A stretch of 10,832 bases of DNA from Ktedonobacterales bacterium (GTDB lineage Bacteria > Chloroflexota > Ktedonobacteria > Ktedonobacterales > JADMIN01): NCBI GenBank assembly GCA_025928125.1, contig JAICKD010000045.1, positions 1 to 10,832 of the forward strand, given 5' to 3'. The translations under genes were made by a program, and so were the position numbers. Positions within the stretch are counted from its first letter, which is position 1; each line of letters opens with the position of its first letter. Below, in pieces: positions 6,059 to 10,832 of this stretch. The notes beneath the pieces are model-generated. The model saw nothing but the letters and a program-made list of their open reading frames with translations, was not told the origin of the DNA and searched no databases.

Positions 6059-7099
6059 ATGTCGCAGTCGGCTGAGGCGTACGCCAGGGCAGGCGTGAAC
6101 CTGGATGACGCCGCTGCGGCGAAGCAGGCGATGCGCGCCGCCATTCGCACTACCCACGGCCCAGAGGTTCTGGGCGCGATGGGCGGATTCGGCGGCCTCT
6201 TCGCGCTGGATACCAGCGGACTGCGCGAGCCGGTGCTCGTCTCGTCCATCGACGGCGTCGGCACCAAGCTCAAGATTGCCTTCGCGCTCAATCGCCACGG
6301 GTCGGTGGGTTCCGATCTGGTCAACCATTGTATCAACGATATCCTCGTCTGCGGCGCGCGTCCACTCTTTTTCCTCGACTACCTCGCCCTTGGCGCAATG
6401 GATGCCGACCAGGCGACGACCGTCGTCGGTGGGGTCGCGGCGGCATGCCGTGAGGCGGGCTGCGCGCTCATCGGCGGCGAGACAGCCGCGATGCCAGGCT
6501 TTTACGCGGCAGGCGAGTATGACCTCGCCGGATGCATCGTCGGGCTGGCCGAGCGTGACCATCTTGTCGGAGGAGAGAATATCCAGGCGGGCGATGTCGT
6601 CATCGGGCTGCCCTCGCTTGGCCTGCATACCAACGGCTACTCACTCGCGCGCGCCGTCTTCGCCGATGCCGACCTGAGCGCGCCTGTCCCCGAACTGGGC
6701 CGCTCGCTCGGCGACGAATTGCTCCAACCCCACCGCTCCTATCTTCACGAGGTGTTACCGCTGGTCAACGAGCAGATAGTGACGGGGATGGCGCATATCA
6801 CTGGCGGCGGCCTCACTGATAATCTGCCGCGTGTCGTGCCAGAGGGGTTCACCGTTCGCCTCGACGCCTCGGCATGGGATATCCTGCCCATCTTCCGGCT
6901 GATCCAGCGCCAGGGGAATATCGCGTGGGATGAGATGCGGCGCGTCTTCAACCTGGGCCTTGGCTTCCTGATCTTCTGCCGACCGGAGCATGAGGCGCGC
7001 GTGCTGGCGCAGACGGCGACCGCGGGCGGTCGGCGTGTCGGCGCGGTGACGCCCACACCGGATACCGGCGTTCGCGTGGTGATTGAGGGACTTGCATGA
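6059..7099 (+). CDS. purM: Phosphoribosylformylglycinamidine cyclo-ligase (AIR synthetase)
   Basis: PurM closes FGAM to aminoimidazole ribotide with ATP, step 5 of purine synthesis. At 346 residues it matches the usual length (345 in E. coli). The ATG at 6059 has GAGGAG eight bases upstream. Visible family motifs in order are SSIDGVGTK (62-70), DLVNHCINDILVCGARPLFFLDY (86-108, ATP/Mg site), GGETAAMPGFY (139-149), GLHTNGYSLAR (188-198), HITGGGLTDNLPRV and VFNLGLGFLIF near the C-terminus. The GGETAxMPG loop carries Ala where Glu or Gln is more usual. The stop overlaps the purN start as ATGA, so the two are translationally coupled. Confidence 0.97.
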   Translation: MSQSAEAYARAGVNLDDAAAAKQAMRAAIRTTHGPEVLGAMGGFGGLFALDTSGLREPVLVSSIDGVGTKLKIAFALNRHGSVGSDLVNHCINDILVCGARPLFFLDYLALGAMDADQATTVVGGVAAACREAGCALIGGETAAMPGFYAAGEYDLAGCIVGLAERDHLVGGENIQAGDVVIGLPSLGLHTNGYSLARAVFADADLSAPVPELGRSLGDELLQPHRSYLHEVLPLVNEQIVTGMAHITGGGLTDNLPRVVPEGFTVRLDASAWDILPIFRLIQRQGNIAWDEMRRVFNLGLGFLIFCRPEHEARVLAQTATAGGRRVGAVTPTPDTGVRVVIEGLA

Positions 7100-7749
7100 G
7101 CGAAGAAACACCAGCGGTTCCAGCGCTCGCGGTCCTGGTGTCTGGGCGCGGCAGCAACCTCGCGGCGATCTTTCGCGGGATAGAACGTGGTGAGCTGCAT
7201 GCGCGCGTAACGCTGGTCATTTCCAGCCGGGCGGACGCCCCAGCTCTCGACATTGCCCGCCAGCATGGGGCGGAAACGCGCGTTATCGCGCCAAAATCGT
7301 TCGCATCGCGCGTGGAGGCTGGAGCCGCTATCATCGCGGCGCTTCAGGAAGCGCACGTGCAGGCGGTTGCGCTGGCTGGCTATAAGCCAATTCTGGATGC
7401 CAGCGTCGTCGAAGCGTATCCCAACCGCATCCTCAATGTCCATCCATCGCTGCTGCCTGCCTTCGCGGGAGGGATGGCTCCCAGGCCACAGGCGGACGCA
7501 CTGGCGGCGGGCGTCAAGGTCAGCGGCTGCACGGTGCATATCGTCACGGCCGATGTGGACGCCGGGCCAATTGTCGCCCAGGCCGCCGTGCCTGTGCTGG
7601 ACGACGATACCGTCGAGAGCCTTTCGGCGCGCATCCTCGCCGAGGAGCATCGGCTCTTGCCACTGGCGCTGGAGTGGCTCCTCTCTGGCCGCCTTTCCAT
7701 CGAACACGGCCACACGTGGCTGGCGCCCGTCTCGCCCCGGCAAGCATAA
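7096..7749 (+). CDS. purN: Phosphoribosylglycinamide formyltransferase (GART), folate dependent
   Basis: PurN transfers a formyl group from 10-formyl-tetrahydrofolate to GAR, step 3 of purine synthesis. The 217 residues are close to the family's roughly 200-215. The ATG at 7096 overlaps the purM stop by ATGA. The phosphate-binding loop VLVSGRGSNLAAI is at 13-25. The catalytic triad is present: Asn114 and His116 in ILNVHPSLLPAF, and Asp155 in VDAGPIVAQAAVPV. GCTVHIVTADVDAGP is the standard strand leading to the Asp. The loop after LLPAF reads AGGMAPRPQADALAAG rather than the common PGLHxHxQALxxG, so it is longer and lacks the usual His residues; whether this matters for activity is unknown. 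Confidence 0.95.
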   Translation: MSEETPAVPALAVLVSGRGSNLAAIFRGIERGELHARVTLVISSRADAPALDIARQHGAETRVIAPKSFASRVEAGAAIIAALQEAHVQAVALAGYKPILDASVVEAYPNRILNVHPSLLPAFAGGMAPRPQADALAAGVKVSGCTVHIVTADVDAGPIVAQAAVPVLDDDTVESLSARILAEEHRLLPLALEWLLSGRLSIEHGHTWLAPVSPRQA

Positions 7750-7872
7750 TGCGGTAGCTCTCCTGAAGTGGCGGGATTCCTCACGCGGAAACGCCCATTT
7801 GCGCGCGAACACCAGAATGCGCTCAAATGGCCAGGATCCTGCCGATGTCGGCGCTGAGATCCAGGAGGTGTC

Positions 7873-8550
7873 ATGGAAATTCTTCCCTATGCATTGGCTG
7901 TCGTCATCATGTCGGCCATCGTCAATGGACTGATAGGCTCAGCGCCCGAGTCCTGGGGACTCAGCGGGAGGGCAGATAGGGGCGCCGGGGGAAAATACCC
8001 CTTGCCCATTACTACCATTGTTGTCGTCGTCATCACAGCCATATTCACTGGGTTGCAATTTCCCTTCCCAGCGGTGCTGGAAGCATTGCGTCGCAATCCG
8101 CAGGCGCTGGCGGGGGGTGAATGGTGGCGTATGGTGACGCCGATGCTGGTGCACTCAGATGGTTGGGCGCAGATTATCTTCAACTTCGTGGCCATCATCA
8201 TTTTTGGCGCGCTGGCCGAGCGCGTCTTCGGCCACTGGTGGTGGCTGTTGCTCTATCTCGGTGGCGGTATCGTGGGAGAAATCGCTGGCTATCTCTGGGA
8301 TCCCTTTGGGGCGGGAGCCTCGGTCGGCCTCTTCGGGCTGCTGGGCGGCCTACTACTCTGGTTGCTGCTCTCGCTCGACACGCCGCGTGCGCGCATCGCC
8401 GCAGTGATTGGCCTGCTGGTTGTGGTCGCGCTGCTCATCATCCGCGATATTCATGGCTACGCGGCGCTGGCTGGAGTCTGCCTGGCGCTGCTGCCGCTCT
8501 GGGGTGTCCAGGTGGGGAAGAAGCGCACTGAGGAAGCGTCAGACACATAG
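7873..8550 (+). CDS. Rhomboid-family intramembrane serine protease, divergent
   Basis: This encodes 225 residues. The ATG at 7873 has AGGAGG four bases upstream. About seven hydrophobic segments can be seen: roughly 4-22, 45-63, 100-116, 122-140, 148-167, 174-190 and 196-211. Rhomboid features are EWWRMVTPMLVHSDGWAQIIFN (83-104) before and in TM2, GEIAGY (135-140), the catalytic-serine region GAGASVGLFGLLGG (Ser150), and DIHGYAALAG (His194) in a later helix, the expected Ser-His dyad. Two departures stand out. The TM2 motif HxxxxHxxxN has Gln100 at the second His. The usual GxSG reads GASV. Rhomboids cleave membrane proteins within or near the bilayer; the substrate is unknown. Loss of the oxyanion-region His could mean altered or lost activity. 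The gene is 123 bases after purN and functionally unrelated to it. Confidence 0.82.
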   Translation: MEILPYALAVVIMSAIVNGLIGSAPESWGLSGRADRGAGGKYPLPITTIVVVVITAIFTGLQFPFPAVLEALRRNPQALAGGEWWRMVTPMLVHSDGWAQIIFNFVAIIIFGALAERVFGHWWWLLLYLGGGIVGEIAGYLWDPFGAGASVGLFGLLGGLLLWLLLSLDTPRARIAAVIGLLVVVALLIIRDIHGYAALAGVCLALLPLWGVQVGKKRTEEASDT

Positions 8551-8556
8551 CAAGAA

Positions 8557-8582
8557 CCGGATCCTCCATCAGGAGAATCCGG
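8557..8582. terminator. Strong hairpin between convergent genes, likely terminator
   Basis: The stem is CCGGAT / ATCCGG, one C-A mismatch, then CTCC / GGAG, closed by the tetraloop ATCA. It lies seven bases after the rhomboid stop and 58 bases beyond the stop of the minus-strand RRM gene. On the minus strand it is followed by TTCTT, and on the plus strand by CTT, so it may serve both genes, more convincingly the RRM gene. A second hairpin, TACGCG-CGATC-CGCGTA, follows at 8585-8601. Confidence 0.55.
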
Positions 8583-8640
8583 CTTACGCGCGATCCGCGT
8601 ACCTGAAAACCAGCGGCAGACCGCATTAAACGGGCGTCTA

Positions 8641-9105
8641 CTACCAGCGATCGCCGCGACCACGGCCACCGGCGTCATAACCGCCGCCACCGTAGCCACC
8701 ACCACGACCGCCACGGCCACCGCCGCGATCACTACGACCGCTGCCGCCATAGCCGCCGCCACCGTAGCCACCACCGCCATAGCCGCCGCCACCGCCGTAG
8801 CCGCCGCCACCGCCGCCATAGCCACCGCCGCCATAGCCACCGCCGCCACCGCGTTCAGCGCGCGGCTGCGCCTCGTTCACACGAATCGTCCGGTTACCGA
8901 CCATCGTGCCGTTGAGCGCCTGAATGGCGCTCTGCGCCTGCGCATCGTCGGCCATCTCGACAAATCCGAAACCCTTGCTCTGACCGGTGGCGCGATCCAT
9001 GATGACCGCGGCGTCCAAAACCTCTCCAAACGCGCCGAAAAGCTGCGCAAGCTGCTGATTGTCCGTGTTGTAGGGCAGATTCCCTACGTAAATCCTGGTG
9101 GCCAC
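8641..9105 (-). CDS. RRM-domain RNA-binding protein with Gly/Tyr/Arg-rich tail
   Basis: This encodes 154 residues starting at GTG 9105, with GAAGGAG about four bases upstream. One RNA-recognition motif fills residues 3-77, with RNP2 IYVGNL (5-10) and RNP1 KGFGFVEM (44-51), in the usual beta-alpha-beta-beta-alpha-beta order. Residues 86-154 are low complexity: tandem GGGGY/GGGGGY units (86-120), then SGRSDRGGGRGGRGGGYGG with RGG motifs, ending GRGRGDRW. This matches the small cyanobacterial-type RNA-binding proteins, several of which are cold induced and act as RNA chaperones in the cytoplasm; Gly/Tyr/Arg-rich tails can promote RNA binding and condensation. The long leader upstream, with a hairpin, would suit post-transcriptional control. 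The gene's specific targets are unknown. Confidence 0.93.
   Translation of the reverse strand: MATRIYVGNLPYNTDNQQLAQLFGAFGEVLDAAVIMDRATGQSKGFGFVEMADDAQAQSAIQALNGTMVGNRTIRVNEAQPRAERGGGGGYGGGGYGGGGGGYGGGGGYGGGGYGGGGYGGSGRSDRGGGRGGRGGGYGGGGYDAGGRGRGDRW
8746..8850 (-). repeat. In-frame Gly/Tyr tandem repeat tract of the RRM gene
   Basis: About 105 bases of near-tandem units built from GGCGGTGGC-like codons and TAT/TAC encode the GGGGY repeats. The codons vary between GGC, GGT and GGA, but the units are similar enough for slippage or recombination to change their number. The downstream RGG part continues to about 8647. Confidence 0.85.
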
Positions 9106-9127
9106 TAGGCTCCTTCAGTCCTCATGC

Positions 9128-9144
9128 CTGGCCGGGGAGGCCAG
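9128..9144 (-). promoter_or_regulatory. Leader hairpin upstream of the RRM gene
   Basis: On the minus strand the RNA would form CTGGCC-TCCCC-GGCCAG, a perfect six-base-pair stem with a five-base loop. It ends about 12 bases before GAAGGAG of the RRM gene. The loop CUCC could in principle pair with GGAG of the ribosome-binding site. No terminator-like T run follows. A regulatory role is inference. Confidence 0.35.
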
Positions 9145-9274
9145 CTTTCCCAAAAACAAACTCTACCAAACTCGCTCGTGGCGCCGTTCTACGGACGCTC
9201 CGGCACTCAACGCGGAGGAACCATCTCTGCCTGAAAGCCACCGGGGGGAGCCGTGTCAGTTCACCAACACCCTC

Positions 9275-9304
9275 ATTGTATCCTCCAGTGGAGTCATTCC
9301 GCAA
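9275..9304 (-). promoter_or_regulatory. Candidate promoter of the RRM gene
   Basis: On the minus strand, TTGCGG (9304-9299) and TACAAT (9280-9275) are 18 bases apart. The -10 matches five of six and the -35 three of six. A start near 9268 gives a leader of about 160 bases before GTG 9105, long for this gene-dense window. The -35 hexamer is the same as that proposed for abcF. Confidence 0.4.
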
Positions 9305-9390
9305 GTGAGCGCTAAGTCCGCGGAAATTACGCCACACTAGATGTCACAGCAAGTTTCATGCCCACTTCATGAGCTTGCGTTCACCTGGCG

Positions 9391-9396
9391 TATACT
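9391..9396 (+). promoter_or_regulatory. Candidate -10 box of the agmatinase-family gene
   Basis: TATACT matches the -10 consensus at five of six positions. No good -35 is seen at 16-18 bases; TTCATG at 9366-9371 is 19 bases away. A transcript starting near 9403 would have a leader of about 100 bases. The inverted repeats at 9405-9459 lie directly downstream. Confidence 0.35.
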
Positions 9397-9404
9397 GAGA
9401 CTGT

Positions 9405-9459
9405 TTGTCCATGTGACAACATGTTCGCTAGAACACGTCACAACCACACTGTTCACAGT
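9405..9459 (+). promoter_or_regulatory. Cluster of inverted repeats, possible operator
   Basis: Four short perfect inverted repeats overlap or adjoin: TTGTC-N5-GACAA (9405-9419), CATGT-GACA-ACATG (9410-9423), TGTTC-GCTA-GAACA (9422-9435) and ACTGT-TC-ACAGT (9448-9459). They fall just after the -10 box at 9391, where a bound repressor would block transcription. The third has the GTTC-N4-GAAC order, the reverse of the Gram-positive LexA box (GAAC-N4-GTTC), so it is not a LexA site. CACTGTTCA also occurs in the repeat at the abcF start (3675-3683). Confidence 0.4.
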
Positions 9460-9502
9460 CCGCTCCCTTGCAATCCGTGGAACAAGATCGAGGAGAATCA
9501 CG

Positions 9503-10417
9503 ATGAGCGACTTGCCCGAACTAGACGATATCCTGGCGCCCAGCCGCGGTTTCATGCATCTCGACGATGAGCTGACCGCCCTCGAGGCCGCGCGCGTTGT
9601 GGTCGTTCCTGTGCCGTTCGACGCGACCACCTGCTACCGGCCAGGCACCCGCGAAGGTCCGCAGGCGATCATCGATGCCTCGCGCAACCTGGAGCTGTAT
9701 GACACAGAGCTACGGCGCAGCCCCTGCGAGGTGGTCATCCATACCCTGCGCGCGATTGAGCCGATCATGGGCAACGCGGCGGCAATGACCAACCGCATCG
9801 AGCAGGTCACGGGCCAACTGCTGGATCGCGGCAAATTCGTGGCCACACTCGGCGGCGACCACTCCATCTCCATCGGCGTGATACGCGCCTTTGCCGCGCG
9901 GTATCCCGGAATGTCCGTGCTACAAATCGACGCCCACACTGATCTGCGCGAAACGTATGAGGACAACCCGCTCAGCAGCGCCACCATCATGCGTCGCGTT
10001 TTGGATGTCTGCGAGCGCACCGCCCAGGTGGGCATGCGCAGCATCAGCGAGCCAGAGATGCAACTGATCGAGGAGCGGCAGTTACCGCTCTGGCTGGCCA
10101 GCGACATCGCCGCCCGGCGCTTTCGCGGTGACCGCGGCTGGATTGACGAGGTGGTCACATCGCTAGGTGACGAGGTATACATCACCTTCGACATCGACGC
10201 CTTCGACCCATCGCTCGTGCCTGGCACCGGGACGCCGGAACCGGGAGGGCTAGGCTGGTATGAGGTCATGGACCTGCTCAGCGCGGTCGCGGCGCAGCGG
10301 AAGGTTATCGGCTTCGACGTCGTGGAGCTTTCGCCACTGGTTGAAGGACACGTCAGCCCGGTGGTCGCGGCCAAACTGGTCTACAAGCTGATTGGCCTGG
10401 CATTGCCGCCCCAATAG
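9503..10417 (+). CDS. Agmatinase/arginase-family (ureohydrolase) protein
   Basis: This encodes 304 residues, normal for bacterial agmatinases. The ATG at 9503 has GAGGAG seven bases upstream; the frame is open to 9341, but that stretch is AT-richer leader. The binuclear manganese ligands are all present: His120 (GGDHSIS), Asp143, His145 and Asp147 (DAHTDLR), Asp230 and Asp232 (FDIDAFDPSLVPGTGTPEPGGL). Glu275 in GFDVVELSP corresponds to the guanidinium-binding Glu. Family members hydrolyse agmatine, arginine or related guanidino compounds, releasing urea. The segment after DAHTD reads YEDNPLSSATIMRR, whereas relatives usually have SHA or HG there, so the catalytic His position appears to hold Ser159. 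For that reason I do not assign speB. The gene is monocistronic, with its own leader and possible operators. Confidence 0.9.
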   Translation: MSDLPELDDILAPSRGFMHLDDELTALEAARVVVVPVPFDATTCYRPGTREGPQAIIDASRNLELYDTELRRSPCEVVIHTLRAIEPIMGNAAAMTNRIEQVTGQLLDRGKFVATLGGDHSISIGVIRAFAARYPGMSVLQIDAHTDLRETYEDNPLSSATIMRRVLDVCERTAQVGMRSISEPEMQLIEERQLPLWLASDIAARRFRGDRGWIDEVVTSLGDEVYITFDIDAFDPSLVPGTGTPEPGGLGWYEVMDLLSAVAAQRKVIGFDVVELSPLVEGHVSPVVAAKLVYKLIGLALPPQ

Positions 10418-10418
10418 C

Positions 10419-10433
10419 AACGGGATCCGTTTT
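10419..10433 (+). terminator. Weak intrinsic terminator after the agmatinase-family gene
   Basis: AACGG-GAT-CCGTT forms a five-base-pair stem with a three-base loop and runs into TTTT, one base after the stop codon. The stem is short, so termination efficiency is doubtful. The next gene is convergent. Confidence 0.35.
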
Positions 10434-10463
10434 CACCGGCGAACTCGTTGCTCAAATGGCTGC

Positions 10464-10832
10464 TTACCGCACCGCGAGCAGGACACGGTCGTCAAGGCGC
10501 TGCCAGAGCACGCCGACCGCGCGGAAGCCCGCGTTACCGAGCGCGGCGGCGTGCAGTTCGTAGGTCAATTCAAAGTCGCCATGAGTACTCTCGGGCAGAC
10601 GTCGTTCGCGCTCGGTTACCAGCTCGGCAAGCGCTGGCTCGCTCGTGATGGCATCCCACCACCCGCGCCAGCTCTCGGCTCCCTCCTGCTCGGCGGCGCG
10701 CTCGTCGCGCTGGCTTACCATGTCGCGCACCCGCGCGAACGGCTCCATACCGGGCGCGTAGGCCATGTGGTCGCCATCCAGGAAGAGACCATCGGGGCGA
10801 ATCAACGTCCCCAATTCGGTGTAGAGGCGAAC
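10464..10832 (-). CDS. Probable class I SAM-dependent methyltransferase, C-terminal part
   Basis: The frame is open from the right window edge to a TAA at 10466-10464, giving the last 122 residues. The visible start, VRLYTELGTLIRPDGLFLDGDHM, matches the post-motif region of class I methyltransferases (lY.eL..llkPgG.flngD). It is followed by a helical insertion with charged segments and ends in GFRAVGVLWQRLDDRVLLAVR, the usual last two antiparallel strands (GF..v...w......vl.a.k). The SAM-binding motifs would be upstream, outside the window. A TTG at 10814 could start a 116-residue ORF but is clearly internal. The substrate is unknown. Confidence 0.75.
   Translation of the reverse strand, partial: VRLYTELGTLIRPDGLFLDGDHMAYAPGMEPFARVRDMVSQRDERAAEQEGAESWRGWWDAITSEPALAELVTERERRLPESTHGDFELTYELHAAALGNAGFRAVGVLWQRLDDRVLLAVR

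Noticed and set aside
6745..7812. A 355-codon minus-strand frame opposite purM and purN
   Set aside because: Antisense shadow; purM and purN have complete catalytic motifs and translational coupling.
7750..7872. Gap between purN and the rhomboid gene
   Set aside because: Only the 10-base palindrome CAGGATCCTG at 7832-7841 and the ribosome-binding site are visible; no terminator, promoter or small gene could be supported.
8457..8849. Ala/Val repeat frame on the minus strand in the RRM tail region
   Set aside because: An out-of-frame reading of the Gly/Tyr codon repeats; the RRM frame carries RNP1 and RNP2.
9422..9435. LexA (SOS) box upstream of the agmatinase-family gene
   Set aside because: The half-sites are in the order GTTC-N4-GAAC, the reverse of the Gram-positive GAAC-N4-GTTC box.

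Overview
The window is a GC-rich bacterial chromosome segment, densely coding on both strands with short intergenic gaps and mostly clear Shine-Dalgarno sequences. Its gene content is housekeeping: de novo purine synthesis, an ABC-F ATPase, an RRM protein and an agmatinase-family hydrolase. The mix of a roadblock/LC7 gene inside a purine cluster, an Fe-S type PurF, a Gly/Tyr-rich RRM protein and intergenic hairpin repeats would fit Chloroflexota, perhaps the Ktedonobacteria. That placement is inference only; no rRNA or other marker gene is present. I see no insertion sequence, CRISPR array, tRNA, phage gene or plasmid gene.

Layout. (1) 1-1103, plus strand: the 3' end of a VOC/glyoxalase-fold gene, then an SMP-30/gluconolactonase-type beta-propeller enzyme. 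(2) 1120-3672, minus strand: abcF followed by a GNAT acetyltransferase, separated by a hairpin-rich element (A, 1643-1752). (3) 3763-7749, plus strand: purF, a small roadblock/LC7 protein, a second hairpin-rich element (B, 5894-5996), then purM and purN, which overlap by ATGA. Element B lies just before a TATAAT box ahead of purM. (4) 7873-8550, plus strand: a rhomboid-family membrane protein. (5) 8641-9105, minus strand: an RRM RNA-binding protein with a Gly/Tyr/Arg-rich tail, with a strong hairpin beyond its stop codon. (6) 9106-9502: a 397-bp divergent intergenic region with two candidate promoters, several inverted repeats and a leader hairpin. (7) 9503-10417, plus strand: an agmatinase/arginase-family hydrolase. 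(8) 10464-10832, minus strand: the C-terminal part of a probable SAM-dependent methyltransferase, cut by the window edge.

How the genes fit together. PurF, PurN and PurM catalyse steps 1, 3 and 5 of the route from PRPP to aminoimidazole ribotide, so 3861-7749 is a partial purine operon. The roadblock gene inside it has no obvious enzymatic role.

Most notable observations. The two intergenic elements A and B share a 26-base end and a 17-base end and lie in the same orientation relative to transcription: after one gene's stop and before the next co-directional gene. The agmatinase-family protein keeps all six metal ligands but appears to have Ser where a catalytic His is normally found. PurF carries a long acidic extension before its catalytic cysteine. 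The rhomboid has a divergent TM2 motif. Inverted repeats cluster just downstream of the agmatinase -10 box. I found no clearly new multi-gene system; the best candidate for something undescribed is the A/B element family.
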